Origin: DASSFZ01 sp035292585 | GTDB taxonomy: Bacteria; Chloroflexota; Anaerolineae; Fen-1058 | Length of the DNA stretch: 64,000 bases | Reading direction: 5' to 3' | Assembly: GCA_035292585.1 (NCBI GenBank) | Contig: DATDPU010000027.1 | Location: 1-64,000, forward strand | Part shown: piece after piece, positions 42,804 to 51,950 of the stretch | Numbering within the stretch: position 1 is the stretch's first letter | Layout of the letters: each line of letters starts with the position of its first letter | Translations under genes and position numbers: made by a program | The notes under the pieces: generated by a model | What the model saw: only the letters and a program-made list of their open reading frames with translations | Databases searched by the model: none | Told to the model about the DNA's origin: nothing

Positions 42804-42979
42804 TAGAGACTACACTTGCCCTGGCGGGCAGTGCCCGGGTAGCCCCCGAAGCGTACCCCCTTGCAGAGGGCAGGTCGGAGTGGGGTTGGAGATTGGCAAC
42901 GGCGTGACGGAGATCGAGTAATGGCGTCGATCAATAGCACAAACTCCTGTCCAACATCGAGGTCTTATGCGCACGGCTG
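42804..42979 (+). other. Spacer with a TAATG coupling site and possible frameshift
   Basis: A plus-strand frame ending ...G-N-G-V-T-E-I-E stops at TAA 42919-42921, which overlaps an ATG at 42921 (TAATG). The frame opened by that ATG soon degenerates. The membrane-protein frame called at 42980 is open back to 42938 in another phase (H-K-L-L-S-N-I-E-V-L-C-A-R-L). One missing base between 42921 and 42938 would join them. Confidence 0.4.
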
Positions 42980-43204
42980 GTGCGGGCATTCGGCTTCGAC
43001 GAGGCCGCTGCGGTCATCGCTTCAGCCGCGGCGATCGCCGTTCACTGCTGGTCGATCTACATCGGCTTCAAAGGCGGAATGGGAATTGGCGACTTCATCG
43101 GCCTGGCGGTATACTGGCTGGCGGCCGGCCTGCTTGTCTTGATCGGGTTGGCGATCAGCCTCCGGCATCTGGCGGATTGGAATCGGGTGTTCATTCATGA
43201 GTGA
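42980..43204 (+). CDS. Small membrane protein (start uncertain)
   Basis: A 74-residue frame from GTG 42980 with two membrane helices (A-V-I-A-S-A-A-A-I-A-V-H-C-W; F-I-G-L-A-V-Y-W-L-A-A-G-L-L-V-L-I-G-L). The GTG has no Shine-Dalgarno site and the frame stays open to 42938, so the true start may be the TAATG at 42921 with a frameshift between. Family unknown. It overlaps the next small gene by 8 nt. Confidence 0.55.
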   Translation: MRAFGFDEAAAVIASAAAIAVHCWSIYIGFKGGMGIGDFIGLAVYWLAAGLLVLIGLAISLRHLADWNRVFIHE

Positions 43205-43403
43205 CTTTTACGGTCGATTGACGGGACGCAAGCGTTGGGCGATCGTTTTGATCGGCGCGCTGTCGGGCATCACGGTCGAGCTGATTTTCGCCTGGTTCGC
43301 CGGTCGCAGCGTTGGGCTGGGCGATTTGCTGATCGGGATTATTCTCGGCGGCTTGCTGGGGCTATCGGCCAGCCTGGGCGAGAAGCGGAGAAGTAAAACG
43401 TGA
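43197..43403 (+). CDS. Small membrane protein
   Basis: A 68-residue protein with two hydrophobic segments (A-I-V-L-I-G-A-L-S-G-I-T-V-E-L-I-F-A; L-L-I-G-I-I-L-G-G-L-L-G-L) between basic ends (T-G-R-K-R-W; E-K-R-R-S-K-T). Its ATG overlaps the preceding small gene by 8 nt, which argues that the two are translated together. No family is recognised. Confidence 0.62.
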   Translation: MSDFYGRLTGRKRWAIVLIGALSGITVELIFAWFAGRSVGLGDLLIGIILGGLLGLSASLGEKRRSKT

Positions 43404-43469
43404 TGCGTAGTACGTAGGCATAGTGCGTGATTCTTCGACGAGAGACACCTGTCGCTTACCGTGGAGATT

Positions 43470-45254
43470 TCAGCGAGTGACAATCGACAAGTAAACCTCG
43501 TTGCCCGTGGGCACAACATATAGCCACACTGCCGTAACCGATCCCCAGTTCCCCGCAGCATCGCGTCCCCGCACGAACAAGATGTGCCGCCCCACACTCA
43601 ATGCTGTATCCAGTTGCCCAATCACGCCTTCGCTCGCGCTGTTAAAGCTGCCGTCCTGCGCGTTCAGCGCGATGGGCGTGCCGCCGGCCCACGGCGGTAC
43701 ATCCACGTAGACTTCCGCCTGGCTGATCGCCTGCGCCGCCGGCCGGCCCACGCCAGTGTTGCCGTAAAGATCGTCCCGAATCGTTGCGGTGAGTGTGACC
43801 GGAACACCGGCCGCTGTGAATGAGGCGTTCAAGACCGGCGTCCACGCGGTCGGGCCGAGCGCAGTGGCATAGGGTTGTCGCGCCGACTTGGCGGCATACA
43901 CCAGCGCAGCGCGATTGAGCGGCCAGAACGTGCCATCCTGACAGGAGTAAGGCGGCGTGAAACCGCCGCAGCTCCCGAACTGCGATCCGATCTCGAAAGT
44001 GACAGCGGGGATACCCAAGACGCCGTAGGCCCAATCGTCTGTCGTGCCGCCGGCCGCGTACAACAGCTCGGAGCCTTGTCCCGTAGCGTAACCATTGTAG
44101 TAGCTCATGCGGAACCCCAGTGAGCGCAAGCCGGCATCATTGGGCGCGCGCTGGCTTCCAGAGCAGACAATGAAACACTCGGTCCAGCCCCAGGGCAGCA
44201 GCACGAGATCGCTGAAGCTGTGCAGCGTCAGCATCACGCCGGTCGTAGTGAGCGGTGCAGCATCGGTGAGGGCCGGCCCGCGCTGATCGTGGAACAGGTT
44301 TTGCATCAGCGCTTCGAGGGCATATTCCTCCGGCTCCGAGGCGGCGCTCGCGCCCCGATACGTCTGATCGCACGGCGCGGTGGTGCTGCCCGCGCTGCCG
44401 AATTGAAAGTTCGCGTTGCGGTTCAGGTCGACGCCGTGCTGGTTGCTGCCGTTCGGCGGAACACTGCATGCGCCGAGTGAGTTGTTGGCGTTCTTGCGCT
44501 GTAAGTACGGCGCGTTGCCGCCGCTCTCGACGATCACGCGCCCATCGGGATTGGCGACCGGCGCGATCCAGAGTTCGTTGTAATCCAACAGCGCCGTCAC
44601 ATCCGGGTCGACATTGTAGTTGTCGCTGAGGTAATCCATCCAGCGCCAGGCCAGCTCGGCGGTGGTGAGCTCGCGCGCGTGAATCGCGGCGAGCAAGAGG
44701 AAGCGCGGCTTGTCAGTATCGGGATCGAGCACGCAATCGCCGGGGCGCAGCCGGGTAATGCAGATCGCTTTCAGATCGTGTCCGTTGGGCCGGCTATTCA
44801 CCTTGCGCCACGAATCGCCGTAATCGACGACGACCGCCAGATCGGGATGAGCGGCGGCGATAGCGTCCAGGTGTTGATAGTGCTCGGCGACGGTGCGATA
44901 GCCGCCATAATAAGAGAACGGCTTACTCGATGAATCGATCTCCAATCTCTGATCGATAGAAACCGTGAAGCCCTGCGCACGTAATGCTTGAGCCACGCCG
45001 TCGTCGCCGAGGACCAACAAGTAATCCGGGCCGCGCGCCTCCAGCACGTCCCAGCCGCCGGCTGTCAGGCGTGTCACGTCTTCCGAACTGCGCACGCTCA
45101 CGCGAAACACGTAGAGCTTGGGCAGCGGCGTGCTCTGCTCGGCCTGGGCCAGCGTGACCGGCGAGGCGCGCAACGCGAACGACAGTCCAAGCAGCGCCAA
45201 CGCTACAACGCTGATGGGCAACAGGCTGAGAACAGCTCGATTGTGTTGGCGCAT
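43470..45254 (-). CDS. Secreted M14-family zinc carboxypeptidase
   Basis: A 594-residue exported metallopeptidase. Signal peptide residues ~1-37. Residues ~115-440 form the M14 domain: H192-x-x-E195 in A-A-I-H-A-R-E-L, the substrate-binding N-P-D-G-R and N-R-N-A-N-F, the third zinc ligand in T-L-H-S-F, and the catalytic Glu in A-V-T-F-E-I-G. A C-terminal ~120-residue beta domain follows (S-F-N-S-A-S-E-G; G-R-D-A-A-G-N-W-G-S), probably Ig-like. It removes C-terminal residues from peptides or acts on peptidoglycan peptides; specificity is not evident. It lies downstream of the alpha-2-macroglobulin gene, with its own promoter. Confidence 0.93.
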   Translation of the reverse strand: MRQHNRAVLSLLPISVVALALLGLSFALRASPVTLAQAEQSTPLPKLYVFRVSVRSSEDVTRLTAGGWDVLEARGPDYLLVLGDDGVAQALRAQGFTVSIDQRLEIDSSSKPFSYYGGYRTVAEHYQHLDAIAAAHPDLAVVVDYGDSWRKVNSRPNGHDLKAICITRLRPGDCVLDPDTDKPRFLLLAAIHARELTTAELAWRWMDYLSDNYNVDPDVTALLDYNELWIAPVANPDGRVIVESGGNAPYLQRKNANNSLGACSVPPNGSNQHGVDLNRNANFQFGSAGSTTAPCDQTYRGASAASEPEEYALEALMQNLFHDQRGPALTDAAPLTTTGVMLTLHSFSDLVLLPWGWTECFIVCSGSQRAPNDAGLRSLGFRMSYYNGYATGQGSELLYAAGGTTDDWAYGVLGIPAVTFEIGSQFGSCGGFTPPYSCQDGTFWPLNRAALVYAAKSARQPYATALGPTAWTPVLNASFTAAGVPVTLTATIRDDLYGNTGVGRPAAQAISQAEVYVDVPPWAGGTPIALNAQDGSFNSASEGVIGQLDTALSVGRHILFVRGRDAAGNWGSVTAVWLYVVPTGNEVYLSIVTR

Positions 45255-45261
45255 GCTGGAG

Positions 45262-45306
45262 ACCCCTCACCCCGGCCCTCTCCCCCATGTCGAGAGGGAG
45301 TTGGGG
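45262..45306. repeat. Pyrimidine/purine palindrome in the M14 leader
   Basis: CCCTCACCCCGGCCCTCTCC followed by GAGAGGGAGTTGGGG: an imperfect inverted repeat in the predicted 5' untranslated region of the carboxypeptidase gene. Similar CCCTCACCC...GGGAGAGGG elements are widespread in bacterial intergenic DNA. Confidence 0.6.
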
Positions 45307-45310
45307 CTGG

Positions 45311-45341
45311 ATTATAAAACAAATCCTCCCGCAGGTTTCAA
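45311..45341 (-). promoter_or_regulatory. Promoter of the M14 carboxypeptidase gene
   Basis: Minus strand: -35 TTGAAA (45341-45336), 19-nt spacer, -10 TATAAT (45316-45311), ~50-nt leader. Confidence 0.55.
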
Positions 45342-45447
45342 ACGTTACGGGAGGATCGCTATTCGTTACCAGTGTCTTACAGTCGTCGCCCGAAGGCGAC
45401 TCCTACCATCCGTTCTTAATCCGTTTGTCCGCTGCCAAGTCCGTTGA

Positions 45448-48400
45448 TCACTTCTCGATCACAAACTCCAGCCCATCGCCCCGCCCGAACACTTCGGGGA
45501 AATACATCTCTTCGGCGTGCGAGGGCAACACCTTGTACGCGCCGCTCAACCCGGCGCGGATTTGATACGTGTACTCGTAGGTCCCCGCCGGCAGGTACGA
45601 GGCGAACAGCACCGCCTTCTCGTCGCGCAGCTCGGTGTGCGTGAACCACCACCAGCCCCAGCCCTCGTAGAGCGAGTACGGCGAAACCTGGTTCAGCTCA
45701 GGCGCTTCATTGATCTGGCTGGTCGTCTTGAGCGAGGTATCCACCGGGTCCGCGCCGGCCGGGTACGGGTCTTCGATGCGAACGTAATACAGATCGGTTG
45801 GCGCGACAATGCTCAACTTCACTTGCAACACGTCGCCGACTTTGGCCTGCGTCACCGGCGTGCAGGGGATCGGTTTGTCGGAGGCATCTCCAGATGCCGA
45901 TGGTCGGCGACTGGAGTCGGGTCGGCGACTGGAGTCGCCTCCTACAGTGTTGAAACACTCATCGTTCGCGTTGAAGTACTGCCGCGCGACGCTAATGCCG
46001 CGCGTCAACGACTGGGCTTCCTCGACCGGCACGAAGGTCTCCAAATGCGCAGTGTAATACAACCGGCCCGTACCCGATTGCCCCTCGGCGGCTGTCATCT
46101 CGATCGCCAGCGCGTTGGCCTGATCCAGCACCAGGTCCTTGATCTGCATTTGCAGCTTCACCGGATCGCCGAGCGTGTCCTGGCTGCCGACGCCGTTATC
46201 CAGCTCTACATCGTTGAGTTTCACGTCCCAGCTGTAATCGGCCTGGAGCTCGCCCGTCACCTTCATCCAATCGGTCAGCGCGATCAGCGCCCAGGCCGTC
46301 TCCTGCGTCGATTCCCAGCGGCCGGCGGTGCGGGCGACCATCAACCAGCGCACGACGTTCGGCGCGAGACTGTTCTGCGGATCGAGCCGCGCCAGCGCGT
46401 CGAGGACGATCGCGGTCGAGCGCGTGTCGGTGTTCCAGTTCCAGTAATCGATCTCTTCCTCTTCCCAATGCGCGCCGGTCGCGCTCAACTTCGCCGCGTT
46501 GTTCAAATCGCTCAGCAAGGTATTGATACGTGAGGCGCTGTTGGATGCCGGATCGAGGTTCAGCGCCAGCGCCAGGTACGCCTGGGCGTAGTGGCTCAAA
46601 AGCGCGCGCTTGCTATCGTACAACGACACGGCGGCATCGGTCTGCGACGCTCCCGCTTCGGCCAGCACGTACAGGATGAAGGCTTGCCGGTTCGCATCGG
46701 GCGTCTTATTGAGGCGCGTCGTCTGGATCAGCTGCCGGCGCAGATAATTCAGTGCCCGATCCAGCACCCGCTCATCAACCGAGAAGCCCGCTTCCTTCGC
46801 TTTAACCAGGCCGAGCACGACGTAAGCACTCGTCGTGGGGTCCGACTTCTCGTTGACCCACCAGCCCCAGCCGTCGTCGGTATGTTGCTGGTTGTACAGT
46901 CGTTGCAGGCCAACGCCAACGAGTTGTTGCAGCTTGCTTTCGAGTTCCGCATCGGCCAGATCGAGTTCCTTCAGCGCGCGATAGGTGAGCACGTTCGGCA
47001 GGAAACGGCTGACCGTTTGCTCAGTACATTCGTAGGGGAAGTGTTCGAGATACGTCAAGCCTTCGACCGACGCCGACGCCAGTGAAGGATCGAGCTGTAC
47101 GGTCAGAGCGCCCTGCGTCGTGTCGATGCGTTTGGGCAGCGCGACAACTTCGGTGATCGCCTCGGGCGCGTCGGTGTTCTCATCGAGATCGAGCACACCC
47201 GCCGTGCCCACGGTCTCCGGCGTGCTATACCTGTAGATCGGCAAACGCTGATCGGGCGGCAGGCCGGCTGGCGGCTTGCTCGCATCGGACAACCCGCCGC
47301 CGCGCGCTGAGAAGGTCAGGTCGGCCCAGCCGTGAGCGGCATCTCCAGATGCCGACTGGAAATCCAGCACGGTTGCCGGCCACTCGACCCGCACCTGACC
47401 GCCCGCCGCAACCTGAACCGTCTGGCGTGCCGGCGCATCGAGCTGAATACCCGTCCCTTCCAGCGTGACATCCACATCCATCGATGTGCCGGTGTTGTTG
47501 TGGACGATAGCAGCCAGATTGGCGCGATCGCCGACGACGAAGAAGCGCGGCGTGAGCGGGCGGACGAGCAAGTCCTTCGTGCTCAACACATCGACTTGCC
47601 CCTCTCCGACGAGCGTATCTTTCGTCACCGCCTTCGCGCGCATGCGCCACGTAGTGAGGTTATCGGCCAGCTGCGTCGAGATGATCGCTTCGCCGTTCGC
47701 GTCGGTCGTGACGGTCGCGTTCCAGTACAGCGTTTCGGGGAATTGCTGGCGCACAAAACTGCCGCCCTCTTCGGCGGGCGCGCCCCCGCCGCCGCCCTTG
47801 CCTTCTTCGGCAAACTTGATGTTGATGCGATCGACCGACAACACCAGCGCCGCGCTCGTGCGAATGCCGAGGCCTTGCTCGCCGTAATACTGCCGATCGA
47901 GCGGCTGCGCCAAATCGTCGAGCAAGCTCAGCACCGATAGATCGACCAGCCCCAGCGAGACCTCGGCCTGAACCGGCTCGCCGGCGAAGTCGGCGACCTT
48001 GATCGTGTACGTCACCGGATCGCGCGGGCCAAACTTGTAGGAGGCATCTCCAGATGCCGATGGTCGGCGACTGGAGTCGCCTCCTACAGAATCGCCTCCT
48101 ACAGGCGTGATGGATACATTCAACATCTGCTGTTCGATGCTCACGTTGAACGAGGCGTAACCCACGCGGAACGACGGCACGGGGTTCGTGTCGTCGACGC
48201 CTTTGACGATCACGATCGAGACGAAGGCGTTGGGCGCCATGTCGGGCGTGATCGGAATATCGAGCACGTCGCTGTTGGAGCGGAGCGTGACGAGGCGGTG
48301 TTCGATGATGCGCGCGCGTTCGATCGTCAGCAGCGCCGTGACCTGGCCCTGGAACGGCGACGGCACAAGCACCTGGGCCGTTTCGCCGGGCGCGTAGTCT

Positions 48401-51400
48401 TTCTTGTCGGCGACGAGCTGAATGCGATCGTTGTTCTGCTGCTGCCACGACACGAACTCGCCCGACGACACCCACACGAAGGTGGCCGAGCGCACGGTGT
48501 TGCCATCGGGATCGCGCCCGGTCGCGACGACGCGATACTGCCCGCCGGTCGGCGGCGTGAACGACACTTGCGCCTCGCCGCCTTCGGTCGTCGTCGTGCT
48601 GGTAGTGAACACTGCCGTATCGGAGAAGGTCGAAGTCCAGAACACGTTGCCGAAGTCGTCCTGCTCCTGGACGTTGAACCACTCGCGCTGGTAGAACACC
48701 ACGTCGAGGTTCGCCTGGCCGTAGGGATCGCCGCCCCAATTGACGGTGCGGACATTGATTTGGAGCGGCTGCCCGGCGTTGCCGACATACTCTTCGGGTC
48801 GCAGGCCGATGTAGAACAACCCCTTGTGCACGATGACTTCGACGCGGGCCGAGACCGACTGATCGTTCACGTCGATCACCGTCGCTTCCAGGCTGAAGCG
48901 TTGACTGCCCGCCTTCTCGTCGAGATTAGCCGGTAGTTCGACGACGAGGTGACCTTGCGCGTCGAGCTCGCCTTCACCCGATGCGACGACCTCGCTGCCG
49001 CCGAAACCGCTCTCGGAAAAGTAGTCGACGTCGTTCCAGTCCCAGTAACCGGGGCCGGTGTAACGATCGAAGAAGTAGTCGTTCGACACGGCGGTCCAGA
49101 TCACCTTGCCGCCGCTCAACGCGCCGCCGAAGAAGTAGTTGGCCTGCACGTCGAACTGGATCGTCTCACCCTGCGCGTACTCATCTTTGGCCGCCGTCAC
49201 TTCCACCTGAAATTCGGGCCGGCGATACTCGGAAACCAGGAAGGGCTGGCTATACGTATTGACAAAGCTCTCGCGGCCGGCGCTGGCCGGGATCGGGATG
49301 CGGGCCTGAATCGAGTAGTAGCCCAGCCCGGCTTCCTCGGCCAGCATGAAGTCGGTGTTGAAGGCGCCGAAGTCGTTGAGCGGCAATGTGGCGCTGTAAA
49401 CCTCGGTCCCGTTCGGATCGAAGATCGAAGCCTGGATTTCGTTTAGGCCCGAATCGATCGAGTAACGCGCGTTGTCCTGCGCGCGGACGATGCCCTTGAA
49501 GTGCACCGTCTGTCCGGGCCGGTACAGCGGTTTCTCGGTGTAGATGTAGACGTTGTACGGATCGGTGAAGTAGGAGGTCGGCACGCCGAACTCATAACCC
49601 TCGATCCCGCTCGACCAATCGTTGAGCGCGACGCCAAATGGCGTATCGGGCGAGCCGGGCGTCCCGACGATGGCGTACTTGGTCTCGAACGGATCGCGCT
49701 TCTCGATCCAATCGATCGCGTACAGGCCGTCGGCGTCCGTGCGGCCGCCGCCGATGTCGGAGAACTGGGCGTTGCGCAGCGAAACCTGCGCGCCGTTGAG
49801 CGGCTGGCCCGATTGCAAATCGGTGGCCCACACGAGCGCCTCGCGCTCGGCGCTCTTGAACGTGACATTCGTATTCGCGACGACCAGCAGATGCCGCGAG
49901 ACGCCGCCCCAATCGAGTTTTGGTTGTTCGGGCGACGAGATGCGCAGGAAGTAGATACCGGGCGCGAGCGCGCCGGCGCCTGCCTGTGCCTCGCCTTCCG
50001 GCGGGGCCACCAGTGGAATCCGCCTGATACCGCGCTCGTTGAGCGGCGCTTCGACCGGGAGCGACCAGGCGCGAATCGGGCTGCCGGACACCGGCGTGCC
50101 CTGTTCCCACAACTGCCATTGGTTCGGCCCGCTCAGTTGTGCAAACTCTTCGAGCGAGACGGCATATAACGTAAAGTTCAACTGCGAGACGTTGCGGTAG
50201 CTGGCATATACGACGGTGTCGGTATAGACGTTGTACACGCCGAAACGACCCGGCACGTTGAGCCAGGCTTCGGGATCAAGCGCGCGAGTCGAGAAGCGCA
50301 CCACCTGATCTTGACCCAGCCGGCCGCCCCACGGATCGGCGATGTCGCCATCGATCGTCACCTCAAACGAGGACGACGGCCCGGCGCTGAAGGCATACAC
50401 GTAGCGGTTGTCGAAACTGGAATAATAGGTATATACGTCCGTTACCGAAACCGGCGGCGTGGCAGAGACATTGGGGAACAACGTTTTCTCGTCAACCGGC
50501 GCGCTGAAGTAAATCTCAAGCGCAGAATACGGATCGACCGCCTGCCGCCCGTCGAATGGATCGGTGCGGATGATGCTCAACGGCGGGACGGTGCGGAACA
50601 TCCAGGCATGATCGGACTCGGTCGCGCTGCCGCCGCCGATCGCCTGCGCCCCGGCGGCGATCCGGGCGGTGTACTGCACATCGCGATCGAGCAGCTGTGT
50701 GGGTGTGAAGATCAGCGTCGAGTCAGTCGGCCAGCCGAAGCTGCCTGACACGCTCGACCCGGAATCGCTCGTCAACGAAAAGGCGGCCTGCGCCGATTCG
50801 CGATCCATCCGCTGGTTGAAATCGACCTGGAGAACGCGATCGAGCCAGATGCCGGTTTCCGAATCGCCCGGCTGGGTCGAGACGACTTGCGGCGGTTGAG
50901 TCGAGAACGACCAGGTGTAGTCTTGTCGCAGCAGCGCGCCGGAAGGATCGACCAACCCGGCGTTCACTTTCGCCGTATAGGTCGTCCCGGCCTGGAGCGG
51001 TTCTTCGGGATGGAAGACGTAGATCGAAGTGTTGAGCCATTCGCCTTGACCCGGCGCGGGCGGATCGAGCACGAGTGGCTGCGGCAGGCCGCCCTGCTCG
51101 GAGATTGCCGTCAACGGCACGACCGGCCGGTTGAACATTACCGTGATATCGCTGTCGACGGCGACATCGGTTGTATCGGGCGCAGGCACGACCTGTGTCA
51201 CGTCGAGGAAACCGACGGCTTTGAACTTAAACAGGATTTCCTGAATCAAGTTCTTGCCGTTGACAGCCAGCGCGCTCGTCGCCACCTTCACCTCGTAGGT
51301 CGCGTCGCGCTCGAAACCTTCGCCCGTTGGAATGATTCGCAGCAGCGTATCGTTCTCTTCCCACTTGACGGTGTACGGGACGGCGGGGGTGATCGACAGC

Positions 51401-51669
51401 GCCTGCTCGGTCGAGGCGCGATCCATCGACTTGTCGAACACCAGCATGATCGGCGCGCTGGTGGCTTGCTCTTCGCCGCGTTGCGGCGCGCGATCGACGA
51501 TCACCGGCGGCAGTTCACCGGTGAACGAGATTGGCTTCTGGTTGGACAACAACACGATCCCGCCGACACCGAGAAGCACGGCGACGGCGAGGAGCGCCAG
51601 GATCAGCGGGCGGCGCGAGCGCGCGCCCGGCGCAAGGGGACTAGGCGGTTCGATGGGAGCGGTAGTCAT
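45448..51669 (-). CDS. Alpha-2-macroglobulin family protein with Ig-like N-terminal repeats
   Basis: A 2073-residue surface protein that would trap proteases. Residues ~20-41 are a signal anchor. Residues ~55-460 hold about four SbsA/Big_5-type Ig domains (M-F-N-R-P-V, F-S-A-P-V-D). Macroglobulin domains follow with the typical I-Y-T-E-K-P-L-Y-R-P-G-Q-T-V, then the A2M segment Q-F-P-E-T-L-Y-W-N-A. The thioester site is present as Y-E-C-T-E-Q (~1548), and the alpha-alpha barrel and receptor-binding regions are intact. Two dispersed palindromes are inserted in frame (residues ~1189-1211 and ~1908-1930), coding D-S-S-R-R-P and S-A-S-G-D-A-S; a shorter copy lies near 1440. Confidence 0.93.
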   Translation of the reverse strand: MTTAPIEPPSPLAPGARSRRPLILALLAVAVLLGVGGIVLLSNQKPISFTGELPPVIVDRAPQRGEEQATSAPIMLVFDKSMDRASTEQALSITPAVPYTVKWEENDTLLRIIPTGEGFERDATYEVKVATSALAVNGKNLIQEILFKFKAVGFLDVTQVVPAPDTTDVAVDSDITVMFNRPVVPLTAISEQGGLPQPLVLDPPAPGQGEWLNTSIYVFHPEEPLQAGTTYTAKVNAGLVDPSGALLRQDYTWSFSTQPPQVVSTQPGDSETGIWLDRVLQVDFNQRMDRESAQAAFSLTSDSGSSVSGSFGWPTDSTLIFTPTQLLDRDVQYTARIAAGAQAIGGGSATESDHAWMFRTVPPLSIIRTDPFDGRQAVDPYSALEIYFSAPVDEKTLFPNVSATPPVSVTDVYTYYSSFDNRYVYAFSAGPSSSFEVTIDGDIADPWGGRLGQDQVVRFSTRALDPEAWLNVPGRFGVYNVYTDTVVYASYRNVSQLNFTLYAVSLEEFAQLSGPNQWQLWEQGTPVSGSPIRAWSLPVEAPLNERGIRRIPLVAPPEGEAQAGAGALAPGIYFLRISSPEQPKLDWGGVSRHLLVVANTNVTFKSAEREALVWATDLQSGQPLNGAQVSLRNAQFSDIGGGRTDADGLYAIDWIEKRDPFETKYAIVGTPGSPDTPFGVALNDWSSGIEGYEFGVPTSYFTDPYNVYIYTEKPLYRPGQTVHFKGIVRAQDNARYSIDSGLNEIQASIFDPNGTEVYSATLPLNDFGAFNTDFMLAEEAGLGYYSIQARIPIPASAGRESFVNTYSQPFLVSEYRRPEFQVEVTAAKDEYAQGETIQFDVQANYFFGGALSGGKVIWTAVSNDYFFDRYTGPGYWDWNDVDYFSESGFGGSEVVASGEGELDAQGHLVVELPANLDEKAGSQRFSLEATVIDVNDQSVSARVEVIVHKGLFYIGLRPEEYVGNAGQPLQINVRTVNWGGDPYGQANLDVVFYQREWFNVQEQDDFGNVFWTSTFSDTAVFTTSTTTTEGGEAQVSFTPPTGGQYRVVATGRDPDGNTVRSATFVWVSSGEFVSWQQQNNDRIQLVADKKDYAPGETAQVLVPSPFQGQVTALLTIERARIIEHRLVTLRSNSDVLDIPITPDMAPNAFVSIVIVKGVDDTNPVPSFRVGYASFNVSIEQQMLNVSITPVGGDSVGGDSSRRPSASGDASYKFGPRDPVTYTIKVADFAGEPVQAEVSLGLVDLSVLSLLDDLAQPLDRQYYGEQGLGIRTSAALVLSVDRINIKFAEEGKGGGGGAPAEEGGSFVRQQFPETLYWNATVTTDANGEAIISTQLADNLTTWRMRAKAVTKDTLVGEGQVDVLSTKDLLVRPLTPRFFVVGDRANLAAIVHNNTGTSMDVDVTLEGTGIQLDAPARQTVQVAAGGQVRVEWPATVLDFQSASGDAAHGWADLTFSARGGGLSDASKPPAGLPPDQRLPIYRYSTPETVGTAGVLDLDENTDAPEAITEVVALPKRIDTTQGALTVQLDPSLASASVEGLTYLEHFPYECTEQTVSRFLPNVLTYRALKELDLADAELESKLQQLVGVGLQRLYNQQHTDDGWGWWVNEKSDPTTSAYVVLGLVKAKEAGFSVDERVLDRALNYLRRQLIQTTRLNKTPDANRQAFILYVLAEAGASQTDAAVSLYDSKRALLSHYAQAYLALALNLDPASNSASRINTLLSDLNNAAKLSATGAHWEEEEIDYWNWNTDTRSTAIVLDALARLDPQNSLAPNVVRWLMVARTAGRWESTQETAWALIALTDWMKVTGELQADYSWDVKLNDVELDNGVGSQDTLGDPVKLQMQIKDLVLDQANALAIEMTAAEGQSGTGRLYYTAHLETFVPVEEAQSLTRGISVARQYFNANDECFNTVGGDSSRRPDSSRRPSASGDASDKPIPCTPVTQAKVGDVLQVKLSIVAPTDLYYVRIEDPYPAGADPVDTSLKTTSQINEAPELNQVSPYSLYEGWGWWWFTHTELRDEKAVLFASYLPAGTYEYTYQIRAGLSGAYKVLPSHAEEMYFPEVFGRGDGLEFVIEK
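45880..45947. repeat. Palindromic repeat inserted in frame in the A2M gene, copy 1
   Basis: GGAGGCATCTCCAGATGCC followed by two copies of GTCGGCGACTGGAGTCG ending GCCTCCTAC. Translated on the minus strand it gives two D-S-S-R-R-P units and S-A-S-G-D-A-S. Confidence 0.88.
47338..47360. repeat. Partial palindromic repeat in the A2M gene
   Basis: GGCATCTCCAGATGCCGACT, the CATCTCCAGATG half of the element, coding S-A-S-G-D-A-A. Confidence 0.7.
48037..48105. repeat. Palindromic repeat inserted in frame in the A2M gene, copy 2
   Basis: GTAGGAGGCATCTCCAGATG, then GTCGGCGACTGGAGTCGCC and a partial second ATCGCCTCCTAC. It codes D-S-V-G-G-D-S-S-R-R-P-S-A-S-G-D-A-S on the minus strand. Confidence 0.88.
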
Positions 51670-51711
51670 GCGGTCATACTCCTACTCAGGGAGTGGCGAA
51701 CGGCTTGAGTC

Positions 51712-51740
51712 ATTGTAGTGCCTCTGCCCACAAGTGGCAA
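51712..51740 (-). promoter_or_regulatory. Promoter of the alpha-2-macroglobulin gene
   Basis: Minus strand: -35 TTGCCA (51740-51735), 17-nt spacer, -10 TACAAT (51717-51712). The ~35-nt leader includes AGGAG 9 nt before ATG 51669. Confidence 0.65.
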
Positions 51741-51895
51741 GAAGCACACATGGGTAGATATCCAAAATTTCAGGAGCAACTGATATTGATAACAGGACGT
51801 AGAAATTCTCGAAGAAGGTTAAGTTCATTACCCAACGACTGCCTGACGAGCGACCTATGCCTGATCGACGGAGGAACGCATCGGATATACAACGA

Positions 51896-51930
51896 ATAAA
51901 CGGATGGGCTGAATCGCCGCATCCGTTTAT
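51896..51930. terminator. Hairpin terminator downstream of the SIMPL gene
   Basis: Perfect arms ATAAACGGATG / CATCCGTTTAT with a 13-nt loop, followed on the minus strand by TCGTTGTATA. It lies 20 nt after the SIMPL stop codon. Confidence 0.7.
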
Positions 51931-51950
51931 CCGTTAGCCAATCCGTTGCG

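Noticed and set aside
42686..42907. A 73-codon plus-strand frame through the MITE
   Set aside because: It begins outside and reads across the inverted-repeat element; Cys/Ser-rich palindromic translation, not a protein.
43208..43597. A 129-codon minus-strand frame
   Set aside because: Antisense to the small membrane protein gene and the M14 3' end; no supporting signals.
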